From assembly GCA_020152595.1 (NCBI GenBank), contig JAIGNY010000750.1, forward strand, positions 798,501 through 862,500: a stretch of DNA of 64,000 nt, in the 5' to 3' direction. The notes under the pieces were generated by a model. It was given only the letters and a program-made list of their open reading frames with translations. It had not been told where the DNA came from and did no database searches. Each line of letters begins with the position of its first letter. Position 1 is the stretch's first letter. This DNA is from Chiridota heheva. Taxonomy: Eukaryota > Echinodermata > Holothuroidea > Apodida > Chiridotidae. Positions 12,433 through 24,829 of the stretch are shown here, piece by piece. The position numbers and the translations under genes were made by a program.

Positions 12433-12502
12433 CGTTCTGGGTAACAGGAATCGGATTTACAAAACCCACAGCAGGCCCGTAAGCACAATTTTTGTTCACC
12501 AT
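12433..12502 (-). CDS. Candidate alternative first coding exon for a FERM-less FAK isoform
   Basis: An ATG in good context (A at -3, G at +4) opens a 23-codon frame, MVNKNCAYGPAVGFVNPIPV then TQN. It ends with one base (G) before a GTTAGTAAA donor. That phase is exactly what linker exon 7002-7041 needs, giving ...TQN-DGDRALPSIPP. The frame is open further upstream to a TAG, with other ATGs at 12566-12568 and near 12544, so the start is uncertain. The exon lies 5.4 kb upstream of the linker exon inside the 33 kb intron. The product would lack FERM but could retain linker, kinase and FAT. There is no homology evidence, and an unrelated short ORF is possible. Confidence 0.4.
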
Positions 12503-12700
12503 TTTGTTGTCACTCAGTGCAGAAATTTGTTTTGGACAGTACATTGCATTGACTACATAAGCATGCATCGCTAACTAGCGGTGCCAGTACCGTGTAGGAT
12601 GTTTTCCCCACTTCGTTACGCAGATTTTGTTGCTAGGTAAATTCATGCAGTGTTTGGTTGAAAAAGCTGTCAATCATTTAAGTTAGAGAGGTTAATTGCA
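12503..12700 (-). promoter_or_regulatory. Possible intronic promoter / 5'UTR upstream of the alternative first exon
   Basis: Directly upstream of the candidate start codon, about eight CpGs occur within 200 bases (counting the exon), unlike the AT-rich surroundings. A perfect TGATTGACAG, the PBX-MEIS/PREP composite consensus, lies on the minus strand at 12667-12676, roughly 165 bases upstream. A CCTAGCAAC word resembling an RFX half-site lies between them. No clear TATA box is seen. Promoter activity is inferred only from position, CpG content and motifs. Confidence 0.3.
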
Positions 12701-12879
12701 GCTGATTATCAACAAATACTAATAGAGTATTAATAGACTTAAAAAATCTTATTAACTGACTAAATATTTATGGGGTAAATGGACGGATGTATTCAGTGGC
12801 ATTGCTAAACAATTTTGTGTGAAGGAAGGGTGGGGGGGGTTAGCTTGGATTAAGATTTTTGATGGTTTTGCAGGGGAAA

Positions 12880-13010
12880 AAAACCTTCCCCCTTAAAAGA
12901 ATTTTTTTGTGGATATTTTGAGGAATTTTCGGATATTTTGAGAAAACATTTGGATATTTTGAGAGAAAAAAACTTCAGGAATTTGAGAAATAGGTCAGAA
13001 ATTTGCTAAC
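12880..13010. repeat. Short degenerate repeat, GGATATTTTGAG
   Basis: Three to four spaced copies of GGATATTTTGAG separated by A/T-rich spacers. The origin is unclear. Confidence 0.6.
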
Positions 13011-14274
13011 TTTAAATTTCTAAATAGGTCTTGAGTTAAAAATTTGGTTTTTGGAAATTTTGTAATTTTTTCTTCCCAATATGGCTGATATACAAACTGA
13101 ACTCTAAAAGACTGATCGCTTTTATCAGGATTACCAAAACTATCCAACATTCTAAATTTTCTGTTGTGCAAATTTCTTTCTTGGAAATTTCATACTGGGG
13201 GATTGTCCCCCCTCCACCCCTTTCTCCTAATTACACAACTGGATGGATTTATATGAAAACATGAAGTCTTGGCAGAGATATTTACTATAATGCTTTCTAG
13301 TTTAAACTGTATCAATGCTATTGCAAGTACAAGCATAAGACACCTATATGTACAGTGTAGAACTTCAATAACACCTACAGCCAAAAGTCTTGAAAACATT
13401 GGGTCTCAGGTTTATGCCATAATTTCATTATCTATATAGGTTTAGCATGACAGAGTTACATATTATTCAGCACAGCATGATGGTTTAACCACAGCTGATA
13501 ATAAACCTGCAGCTTCTTACACAAAATGATTTATGAGGCTTTTAGCTAATTGCTTTCTCTCTCTTGTACATTTAGGCATGAGCAGCAATCAGTTATCAAT
13601 GAATCAGCTTTACTGATGTGTATGATGGGCAGAAATGAGTATGTTCAGTACCAGTCCTACCTCGTAAAGCTAAGTCTTCAAAATAACTTGTTTTTGCATC
13701 ACTTTTCCTTTAAAAGTAGACTCAAAAATGAAAAGTATTTTGTGTGTGTTTGTCATCAGCATAGACAAAAGCATCTTGTGGTGAGTCAAGATATCAAATT
13801 TTGGATTGAACAGGATCACTTTACTTGCAAGTGAATATGGTATTGCTAAAAAGAAAAAAATGAGCATGATTTATGGATCAATTCTTGAAAGTTTAAGAAA
13901 TTAGCAGCAACTTCAGGCCATAAACAATGGATGATGGGTGTGGTACAAAGAACAAACATTTTCCCATCTTTTACAAAAGCATATTAAAAGCATATTACTT
14001 ATAAAAACTACTGTAGCCATATAAGTGTGTGACCTTAAACTGTCTCTGAGATCAAAAGCCTCTTCCATATCAGACATTCACCCTCCTATATTTATATCCA
14101 ATTCAGAATAACAAGCATCTTGATTTATATCATCAATCATTGTTTAAAGCAATCACTCCTTGCTTGAAATGAACCTTCATGCTTACGCATTTTAATTTAC
14201 AATTTGATTGCAGACGATAGACATGAACAAACTTCAGCGTTCAAACGCTTGCTGTAATAAAGGTGTGGTATATT

Positions 14275-14695
14275 AGAAGTGCAGTGGCTCAGTGGTTAAA
14301 AGAGTCCTGCTCGTATGGGAAAGGTATTAACCAGGCTTGACTCCCTTCCCGAGCGCTGCATTACACTGCTTGCTCCAGCTGTAACTTCTTGCTCCAGCTG
14401 TAACTAGCACTGCTGGAGATCGAGCTAACCCCATGATGGACCGGCGTCCTATCCAGGGGGTTTGTTTGTTTGATGAGGGCTTAATGGCACTGGGACAGCG
14501 AAGGCCAAATTGTGCCCGAGAGGTTAGATCATATCAGACAAAGAAAGAAAAGAAAACAGGAGATTGAGAGAAACACGGGAGCTAAAAGCCAGAAAGCTGG
14601 GATCGAAAGAGTAAGTGCATGTCATGTTCTCTCATCCGCTTACGACGCGGAACCAGGGGATAAGCACCAGCTAGATGGGCCTACATAAGGATATA
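14275..14695 (+). mobile_element. tRNA-derived SINE, split by a LINE fragment
   Basis: It begins with a tRNA-like head (GTGGCTCAGTGGTTAAAAGAG as a degenerate A-box region) and continues into a body with GATGGACCGGCGTCCTATCC up to about 14457. The body resumes at about 14625 with CTCATCCGCTTACGACGCGG and CCAGCTAGATGGGCC. The interruption is an I-type LINE tail. The SINE head is degenerate, so this copy is older than the LINE insertion. Confidence 0.7.
14458..14620 (-). mobile_element. I-type LINE 3' fragment inside a SINE
   Basis: This is the (GTTT)n GATGAGGGCTTAATGGCACT terminus with the AAATTGTGCCCGAGAGGTTAG block, 5'-truncated after about 150 bases. It is inserted within the SINE body. Confidence 0.88.
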
Positions 14696-15022
14696 AATTA
14701 CTTTTAATAAAAGGAATAATGGATAAACCCTTTAACAGCTAACACCATACAATTCAACCAACTAATAACAGACAGTCTCTTTAGAAACAACCGAAATGTT
14801 TTCTATATCTAAGAAAGTTTTAAAATTTTATTCAAGTAGGAGAAAATTTTCTTCCAAAATTTAAATCTATGTTTCTAAGTGCAACACAAAAACTACAACG
14901 ACTATGCATGAAAGTACTAAATCGAGATTCTTGATTGTGAATGAGTAGAATTACAATAGAGAAGATGGATACAAACCTGGAAAATGCATGACAATCGAAG
15001 CAATTGTAGAAACCACAATAGG

Positions 15023-15270
15023 GACACTCCAATTTAAAGTACATGCCATGTACCTTAATCACAACTTAGTGAATACTTCATTCCTTACAGAAATATTACT
15101 CGCCAGCAAAAATGAAATGACAAACTGACACAATTCAATTTAAATTCACTGACACTCCAATTTAAGTACATGCCATGTACCTTAATCACATCTTAGTGAA
15201 TACTTCATTCCTAACAAAAATAGTACTCGCCAGCAGAAATGAAATGACAAACTGACACAATTCAGAATAC
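15023..15270. repeat. Tandem duplication, about 128-bp unit, two copies
   Basis: GACACTCCAATTTAA... starts at 15023 and again at 15151, and the two units are nearly identical through GACAAACTGACACAATTCA. No element is recognised. Confidence 0.93.
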
Positions 15271-15744
15271 AAAACATGTGTGATGTTGTAAGGAAAGGAA
15301 AACAGGCAATACAACAACAGGTAGTTTTGTTTGCAGCAAAACAGCAAATGAAGTAAAACAAGCTGAAAATAATCCTACACACTTGACCATGTTGGCAGGA
15401 AGGAAGGAAGGAAAGGCAAGAAACTAGATTCCAGTATATAGCATGCTGGTAAATTTGCTCCATAACTAGCACTCATTGCAATTATATGTGTAACTGAGCT
15501 TAAACCATCAACTGGATAGTCCCCTCAAACAAATACCAATTTCAAATAAATGGATGAGCAGAACATGAGATGTATAACATGGTTAGCAAATGACATCAGA
15601 ATGGGGTCCTGCAGACCAAATACAATCAATAAATATCTGACCAATGAATAAGGGGCAGTAACTCCCTTCCTAAGAAAATTAGTTAGCTTAAATTCCATCA
15701 AGCCTTGAGGGCTTAAAGAACTGGTGATTATACCACTTTCCATG

Positions 15745-15962
15745 GTGCTAAGTGGATGAGAGTACTTGATTTCTCCTGGATGGGACACCAGTCCATCTCA
15801 GGTTAACTTCCCAACCAAAACTGGTACTTATTTCACAGCTGATTGAGCTGGAGTAAATGGGAAAGTGTCTTGCTCAAGGACACAGGGCATAGCTCTGGCT
15901 AAGAATCCATCCCAGCACCTTTAGAGTATGGGATCGACACCCTAACCACACATTCCCGAGGA
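15745..15962 (-). mobile_element. SINE copy (degenerate), minus orientation
   Basis: The plus strand contains GTCTTGCTCAAGGACACA, the reverse complement of the TGTCCTTGAGCAAGAC core also present in the 35809-36055 SINE. It then has GGGATCGACACCCTAACCAC, a decayed tRNA-like B-box end. The flank CCTGGATGGGACACCAGTCC is typical of the body of such animal SINEs. Confidence 0.75.
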
Positions 15963-16701
15963 TTGTACAGCACATATAGAAAACATTTTGCACCACAATT
16001 TAGATGACCACTTTCACCAAACATTTACCTCTTTCCTTCTTTGGCAACATTTCTTTTGACCACTGGCATGCGTTTTTTTAGCTTCCAGTTAGAAATGAAA
16101 ATGATGCTGATTAATTAATCAATTGAAAATGTGTTACCAAGATGACATACAAACTCATTCACAATTTCCCTAAGAAAACCAAGTTTTACAAACTCCATTT
16201 AAAATTGTTTTTCCTTGCCTTGTTCAGCAGAAAAAGATTACAAAATCATTGCATACAAAATATCACAATTTCCCAAAGAAAATCTAAATCAACTTTTTAA
16301 AAATTTTATTTAAAATTGTTTTTTCTTGTTTAGAAGAAAAAGATTACATATCACCATGACAAATATTTCATGATGCAAAATTGACTTTATTGATTTAAAT
16401 CATTTCATTTCAGCTTCCTTTTGTTTTAGTTCAAAAGGCAAGGTAAATGAAGATACACTTATTTTACATTTTTTAGGCTACAATAAAGAAATATTCATCA
16501 GATATATGTTTACTACAGCATTGGATATTAAAAATCAAATTAAAACACAAAAGATAAATAGTCAGTCAATTTGAATTAAATTCATTTCCTGAAATGCAAG
16601 ATTCAAATATTTGAACATAAGTGAGACATCAAATAGAAGAACTTTTATGAGAACACTACTTTCCTTTGGCAGTGCAAGATTATTCTGAATATTTAATCAG
16701 T

Positions 16702-17812
16702 GTTTGTTTGTTTGATGAGGGCTTAAAGGCATCACGACAACGAGGGTCAAATTTTGCCTGATAGGTTAGATCATTCTAGAGGTAGGAAGGAAAGAAAACA
16801 GGGGGAGAATTAGAGAAGTACAAGAACTAAAAGTCAGAAAGTGGGGATCAAGAGAGGAGGTGCATGGGTGAAGAAAAAAAAAGTAGAGAGAGGGGGTGGA
16901 AGAGGAGGACTAAATATGGTTGTAGAGGGAAGCAAGATGAAGGAAGGAGATCATTTTATCTGGAGGGTTTTTCTGGAAGAACTCGGCAATTGAGTTGTGG
17001 GGAGCGAGGGAAGCTCTGGGAAGGTTGTACAGGAGGCAAGCAAGGAGAGCATGATGGACTGTGAGGGTGCAATAGCAATTGTTGTAAAGGGGTTGGGGGA
17101 GCCAATAATGAGGTGGGAGTGAGTGAGGTGGGTGTGACCTATTCTAAGATTGGTAATATGAACCTTGTCGACATGAGAGAGGTTGTTGATGGTGGGTTTG
17201 AACGAAATGGTGGGCTGGATGATGCGGAGTTTGTTATTAATTTGGAAGTTCCATGAGGTTTGCCAGCGGTCACGAACAAGGGAAGCAATAAGCGGTTTAA
17301 TGTCATAAAAGCTTTTGGGAAATGGTGTAGAGGGTAGGTTGAGGGCAAGCTTAGCGGCTGCATCAGCCCTGTCATTGCCAGAGATGCCAACATGGCTGGG
17401 TATCCAGAAGAAGAGAATACTTTTCCTACAGAGGGTGGAGGAAGTGGGATAGGAAGTAATCCCATTTAAGATTGAGTAAAGAAGTAAGAACAGCCTTAGA
17501 GTCGGAGAGGATGGCAAAGTGGCTGAGCAGAGAGTACTCAATAAAGTTGAGGGCGAGGAGGATGGCCTTTGCCTCAGCTGAAAAGATGGACGAGTAGTCG
17601 GGAAGTCTGCTACTGAGGGTGATGTCTTGGATGACAGCAGCAGCAGCTGTCTTGTTGCCTTCCTTGGAGCCATCAGTATAGATGAAGGTGTAGTTTAAAA
17701 GTTGGTCTTTGATTTGGTTGTGGAGATTGATGAAGTGGTTAGGGTGAGTTTGGGTTTTGTGATGAGTGGAGAGGCCCAGGTGGATAGAGGGAGGGTGGCC
17801 CAAGAAGGAAAG
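16702..17812 (-). mobile_element. I-type LINE, 3' part with RNase H domain
   Basis: This 5'-truncated copy runs from an (AAAC)n-tailed 3' end (at 16702) back to the RNase H domain. The minus strand reads FIYTDGSKEGNKTAAAAV, then FSAEAKAILLAL, then ILSDSKAVL, then after a frameshift IPSHVGISGNDRADAAAK. This keeps the acidic D-E-D-D positions of type I RNase H. Downstream LRIGHTHLTHSHL is the usual post-RNase H motif of I-clade LINEs. At least one frameshift makes it inactive. Homology to the 31655 copy ends near 17812. Confidence 0.93.
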
Positions 17813-17904
17813 TTGATCATCTTTATGAATAATGACTTGTTGGAGAACATACATTCTCAAGCATATGTATTGCTTGATTTCCAACATGATGTATTAAAAC
17901 CAAC

Positions 17905-18050
17905 AAAAGGTTTTTTCCTAGCATGAATTGGAAAGGTTTTTCCCTAGCATGAATTGGAAAGGTTTTTCCCTAGCATGAATTGGAAAGATTTTTCCCTAGC
18001 ATGAATTGGAAAGATTTTTCCCTAGCATGAATTGGAAAGGTTTGTCCCTA
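17905..18050. repeat. Minisatellite, 26-bp unit, about five copies
   Basis: Near-identical tandem units of AAAGGTTTTTCCCTAGCATG plus AATTGG. Confidence 0.96.
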
Positions 18051-19271
18051 GCACATCCAGCATAAATTCAACAGTTATGTCTTGTTATATAAAGAAATAG
18101 TCTAAAACTTTGTCACTTTTCATTACATAAATAACTGCATGTAATAATTGGTATCAGCAGAAAAACTAAGCAAGGTTATGCTGTTTATTGTGAAACTTTC
18201 TATGGAGAACATAAAATAAACCATTTTATTTATCATAGACTAAGACTTCATATGGCGGTGTGTGTTATTTGGACAACATACTTTCAAAATTGGTCTGAGC
18301 ATAGCTATTGATATAACAGGTATCTAACAGGTAACGTCAGCTGAGTTTTGAAGCACAAACCATGAAAAATTGCAAAAATGCCCATCAAAATCAATTAAAA
18401 AGTGAACAATTTATGCATTTTCATTTACACAATTTACATAAATATGCCTTCAATTTCCAGGCTTTTAGAATAGTTGAATGTCAGAAATTTTGAGAAAAAA
18501 ACATCAGATAATTAGATGCTTGAATATTTTTGTAATGTGAGAATTCTAATGATTGTCATGAAAATTTGTGTTCCTCATTTTAAAGCAAAATCAGGCCAAA
18601 CCTGTTGATTAATTACCTCTCCTTGATTTTGCCTTTTAAAATTTGTAGTTTATCAAAACTTTTAAGTTTGAAAATTGGGAATCAAAGCAAATCAATTTTT
18701 AGAACAATGGGATATCTTTGCTCCTAACCCCCTCCCCCACTCCCCTCCCCCATGGCACTACTAAAACTTAATTTTTGCTCAGGCCCGTGGGGTTTACCCA
18801 ACATTCTCACACTATTTTTGCACCACTGCCACTTCCCCCTTTTTTCCAATGACCAAATACAGTGCTCTATTTCTGTTAGACTGGCGCTAAGTCTTATCAG
18901 ATATCTTGACAGGTATACGACCTATTTTTGAACCCCCGTATGTCAATCAAACTAGATCACCAGGTTGCTAACATATCCCATTCATACCCAGGGCTGCAAA
19001 ACGAAAGCACTATAAACAAAACATGAGGCTCTTTCATCCTGTGTGAAAAATTGTGTAACAAAAAGAAATACCACTGAAACACTTTAGTTGATAGATCCAA
19101 ACATTTCATTTTCTGTATCTCTGCAAATGCATGCACCATTCACTATGATTGCTTATGCTTTCACTCTTATTGAAAACCAATATAAAGAAACTAACTTGTA
19201 TGGCCCATTAATGTCATAACTTTAATTCCGTAATGAAATGAAACTTTCAATGTCAACGCCCAAGAGGTTGT

Positions 19272-19750
19272 GGGTCTTTAAAAGTGCCTTCATGATGTTA
19301 TTTATGAAAGTGGGGGGGGTCACCTACATGATGTTATTTATGGAAGTGGGGAGGGTCACCTACATGATGTTATTTATGGAAGTGGGGAGGGTCACCTACA
19401 TGATGTTATTTATGGAAGTGGGGGAGGGTCACCTACATGATGTTATTTATGGAAGTGGGGGAGGGTCACCTACATGATGTTATTTATGGAAGTGGGGAGG
19501 GTCACCTACATGATGTTATTTATGGAAGTGGGGGAGGGTCACCTACATGATGTTATTTATGGAAGTGGGGGGAGGGTCACCTTTATGATGTTATTTATGG
19601 AAGTGGGGGGAGGGTCACCTCCATGTCATTTATGGAAGTGAGGGGGGTCATCTTCATGATGTTATTTATGGAAGTGGGGGGGGTCACCTTCATGATGTTA
19701 TTTATGGAAGTGGGGGGGTCACCTTCATGATGTTATCTATGGAAGTGGGG
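19272..19750. repeat. Minisatellite, 36-bp G-rich unit, about 13 copies
   Basis: Units read ATGATGTTATTTATGGAAGT then GGGGAGGGTCACCTAC, with the G-run varying from 4 to 8. Because 36 is a multiple of three, a frame stays open (MMLFMEVGRVTY); this is not evidence of a gene. Confidence 0.96.
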
Positions 19751-22198
19751 GGAGGGGAGTCCAAAACTATTTAATTCTTCTGAAAATCAAAGAACGTTTG
19801 AAAACCTTTGCAATAAATACAGAGAAAAAAACAATATACACTAAAAGATCAACCCTAAGAGACCATTTCAAATCTAGTTCAGTCGAACTTGAAATGGTCA
19901 GGGGCTAGGCCAATGGTAGCACAGAACTAATTAGGTAGGTATTACTGCGCTTACCCAAAATGAAAACCCTCAGAGAAACTTGAAAGGCTAATAATTTTTT
20001 CTTCGAAAGGTCCCATTTCATGGGACAGGAAGCTGAGAAGCTGAAAATTTCAGCATTGGTAGAAAAGTTATAGGTCTTGACTATGCATGTCCAAACTTGA
20101 CAAGATTTGTTTCAGAAAAGTTTCATGGAGAACTATTTTACTATGGACCCATACCAAAATTTGAGTGATTTGGTGAGGGTGTATAAGACCTCTCAACTTC
20201 AGCCAAAAAAAAGGCCAAAACCTCTAATGACCCACTATTGAAAGCACCCTCATTCGAGAAATATTAGATAGTACTTTTGGAAAACATCACAAAAGATCCC
20301 AAATCTATAACATTCTGGTACAAAAAAACGTAACTCAACTCTTTCATTATAGGCTTCAATAGGGCAAATAATTAGTTCCATGCTACTTAATCAACTGCTG
20401 GGGAATTTTCCCTGTACTGGCCCTCCCACTTGATTCGCTATATACTTATAACTGTTTTCTTGTCTGAGAGTAATGATTTGGGGGATTGTCTTTCTTCGAA
20501 GGGACGGGTATTCTTTGTAAAACATACTGAAAACTAGTATGGGCAATGGATATAATAATTTCAATGAAAAACAATTGGCCTTTATTATAATTTCGTTACC
20601 ATTATCAGGCTGTTTTTGATCAGCAAAAAACAGTTACAATGAAATTTCAGAATGAAGCATCAGCAATTTTAATGAAAGTGTGTGACAACACTAATGATGT
20701 ACAGACCCCCTACACCAGTCACTCAATATCTTGTCATTTTTCATAACTCCCTATTCAGTGAACAAGGATATCAAATTTATTCATCTACCATTTATGTTTC
20801 TCTTATTGTCCTATATCATACAATATTGACATATCTAATCCCTCAACTCCATGAAAGCAATAAAAGACATTATCAACCAACATGTGATTGTCATAAAATT
20901 AGAGTTGCTGTTATTTTTCAACTTAACCAAGCAAGGATAGCAGGATTACAACTAAACATATATGTGTAAAATTTTCAAGTTGGCTTTTATCTTATAGAAA
21001 GCTATTAAGCACTGATAATTTTTGGCCATAGTAAACAGCAGCCTCTAATAGCCATGCAAATATTTATTTATGTAATATCCATACAGCACAAATTCATGAA
21101 ACATTTTTTTTTTTTTTTTTAAATCTTTGCATACATGCAGCACTACTCATTTAGCCTACTAAGAGGGTTTTGGTGAGGGGAGCTACAATTGCCTATGAGA
21201 AAAAAACCAGGAGGCAGATCTGTAGAAACAGAACGGCAACAGACAAGATATTCATCCCAATTATTGCCTTAATATTAACTAGCTTTCAAAACTGCTTGAA
21301 ATTTTCACCAGCTATTAGCAAATCTGTGAAAAATAACAGGCATTGTGCCTTACCTGCACAGGGTCATGTGGGATGTTGGAAGTATCTATCCTTGTAGGGG
21401 TAATAAATAATTACTATAAACGGAAATGTTGAAAAGTTACTGCTTGAAAAAATAAAAAAGGAAAGGTCAAGGACAACTTCATGCAACATAGATAGCTTCA
21501 AAACCCATTGAGAAGAATGACAATAGCAACACATCCTGTTAGTACTGCCAGTTTTTTATTCAGCTGAGCCTAATTATGCAAAAATTTATGCAAATCTGAG
21601 ATTTTATGTAGGAGTAGGGGGTAATTTCTCATATCCTACGTAACTCAATTTACTTTGATTCCTCATCCACATTTTGAAAAGGAGCAGCTGATTGACAGAG
21701 TTCTTGAATGGTTGTAGTACAAGCTCAATCTATACCAAATTGCAAAAATACATTACCCTAATGACTGGGACCAAGTTCAAAAAACTATGTTGGATTTCGC
21801 ACTGCCTGTCCATTACAATCCTGAGGGGATGGGGAGTGGGGTACTTTATACTAAAAGTGGTAGGGGTGTGCAGCCCACCAACCCAAAAAACATACCCACA
21901 GTATGACAGATTTTTGGTAACTGCAGTTTGAAATTATACAATTTTGATACCCATAGTATGAAAGAAGTCAATTTTGATACTGCAGTATGAGTATTCAACA
22001 AATATATTGTAAACATAGACCAGCAGTACAAAATTAACGAAGTACAACCTCATTTTTTGGGACCTGCACTACAAAATTAATGGAAAAAAGACTATTTCTT
22101 AAAGATTTGATTCTAGTAAAATATTATTATTAGTTTTTTGGTACAAAAAGAAACCTGCACTATGAAAATGATTGCAAAAAGGCACCTACTCTGCAGCA

Positions 22199-22375
<177 letters not shown>

Positions 22376-23167
22376 ATAAATATACCTAAGATATGGAAGT
22401 ACCCCCCCGCCTGCCCCCTCCTGCTTACAATACCTCAATTCACATGTGAAAAAGTCAGTCTTCATTTACATTAACTTGAAAATAGACTTTAAAAAACACT
22501 TTTCTGCTGGAAAATACCCCATCTTTGAATGCATAAAAATGTGTGCAATTATCCTTTCACCTAGTGTTCACTAAAATAAAATTGCAGTTGCTACCATTGC
22601 TTTGTGTTTGATACAAAAAAAACATGAAGTGTGAAATCCTTATTCCTTACGTGAAAAGATTCCAAAGGAAATTCAAGAAACCTGTTCTTTATCTTAAAAT
22701 TAACAAATGGAAATAAAAAATGTGTTTCCTGGAAAAGGGGAAAAAGCAACTCCCTCTGAATAACATAAACTTGCAAAAACTAGCAATTAAAGGTTCACAC
22801 ACAGAAGCAGATTTTCTTTTTTTCCATGTGTACATAACAAATATGAACTTAACTTTATTCTTTTAATTTTTTTTTTTTTTTTTTTTTTTTTAAAGACAAT
22901 TATTGTTTGATATGTCAACAGAAACCTACATTGCTGCATGGCTAACATGTTTCCCAGCACAAACAAATCTCCTACAAGGACTCAGTGAAGTGGGCACAGA
23001 TATCATTTGTGATGCCCCTACTAATTATTCTCCCATTTTCTACAAAAGAAAGTCTACAGATACAGTCTCCACTTACAAGACACACGTTCTTTAAAACATT
23101 TGTTGTGGAAGCTTGAGCCTGTGCATTGGAAAAGGATTACAAGACAGTGAAAGGCAGTAAAACTTAC

Positions 23168-23215
23168 TGATCTCAATCCCACAATCATGAATCGGCATGG
23201 GGGCAGCATTAAAAG
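23168..23215 (-). CDS. Candidate FAK linker cassette exon (48 nt), weak
   Basis: A TATGTTAG acceptor with little pyrimidine tract and a GTAAGTTTT donor bracket 48 nt. In the required phase 1 it reads AFNAAPMPIHDCGIEI and exits in phase 1. The fit to phase is right and the donor is strong, but the acceptor is poor and no homolog is recalled. Confidence 0.22.
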
Positions 23216-24829
23216 CTAACATAGGAAACATCTGGTTATTCATATATCATGCTTTTAAATGTTCATATACATCATTTTATTAAACGGCTAGTGACAATCA
23301 AAGGCAAAATAATCTAGACATAATAAATTAAACTATCATGAAAATAATGACAATAGGTCAAATTGATAAAAACTTGATTGACCATTCTACAACTTCTTGA
23401 ATTTTCTGGCCATTGCTCGGACACAATAGTTTCAAAAATATAACTAATGGATGACTGAGGATTTTTCAAACTTAGCCATACGTGGACCTCCATTTGATGA
23501 AGACAATAGAGAATTTGATTAGTTAATTATAACAAAGAATACAGTTTTAGCAATCACATCTGCCGCCTTAAAAATTAAGACAATAAAATTAATTAATTAA
23601 TTATTACTTGTGATTTAAAAAATGTTTTTAAGAAATATTGATTACATATTTACACAGAATTAAGAAAAAAAATCAATCAGAAAGGCAGGGAAACAAAATT
23701 ATATTTTAAGCATCACTTAATCAATAATACAAAATAATGGCAAAAGTCATTTCTTTCTCTCAAATTTCCAGGAAAAAAATGAGTTCTTCATCTGCATTCA
23801 ATTGTCCATAGATTGTCCATAAATGTAAGAATGTATTTAAAAAAAATATGTACTCAGAATTCACTTCAGAGTGTAAAGGGTAAAATCAGTCTACGACTTT
23901 TCACCAAAAAAGTGCAAACAGAAGAACTAAGTGACTCATGCTGTTATACATACTCACGACTGTTACAAAATAATCTGAAGTGATTGTGCGTCTTTACTAC
24001 GCAGCACTCATGTACAAAATACTGGAAATGAAACCAGGATGATGGAAGAGGGGATTTAAAGTTGAAAGTAAAATTACTTTCATAAACATTCGTATTCCTA
24101 TAAATTGCAAAAACTATACGGTCATGTGAATTATTTATTCAGAACTAATGAAACTTGTTATAAGCTCCTGCAATATATTCATTCACAAACTTATAAAGGA
24201 TAACCAAATTAATAAACAGTCTAAAAATTCAATATATTTAACGTACTTGAAAAACTTCTGCAAAGATCTTAAATATAACATATTACAAATAGACAGTAGC
24301 ATGCTTTCTTTCTTCCTCTAAATAAGGTAAGTGGATCTATTAAATATGTAAATAAATAACTGACACACTAATGAAAAACATATGCATATTTCATTACAAA
24401 ATACATTCCAAATCTTACACAGGCCTTTGAAAATTACTAAAATGGTTCATACACCACAAACCGTTTACCTTGCACAATCCATAAACAGCACAAAACGAAA
24501 TCCAGGGTGACGTTGTCGAAAAAAATTTGACCAAAAACTGTAAAATATTTCTACAGCATAGCAAATAATGCAAAAACAATTGTATGAAGCCTTTACAACT
24601 TGACGTTGCTACAGCAAAATGAAAGTCAGTCATCAAATGTTTTTTAGGAATCGCTGTACAATCATAATACCAGTCCCCTTACGTCTTCAGAGCAGAACCA
24701 AAAGGTTTTGTGGTTCCAGTACTTTTTTCATGCTGATTGTTGTGTAATAACTGCTGTGTCATTGCATATCATGAAATATTTGACGACATGAATCTTTCAT
24801 GAGACATTGTGTTTACAAGCTCTTTTCAG

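Noticed and set aside
14832-15062. Cys-rich frame (CPYCGFYNCFDC) suggesting a zinc finger
   Set aside because: It overlaps a local tandem duplication and has no further zinc-binding spacing or splice context.
21335-21400. Strong-looking donor CTGTGCAG|GTAAGG on minus
   Set aside because: No upstream acceptor gives an open segment in the needed phase.
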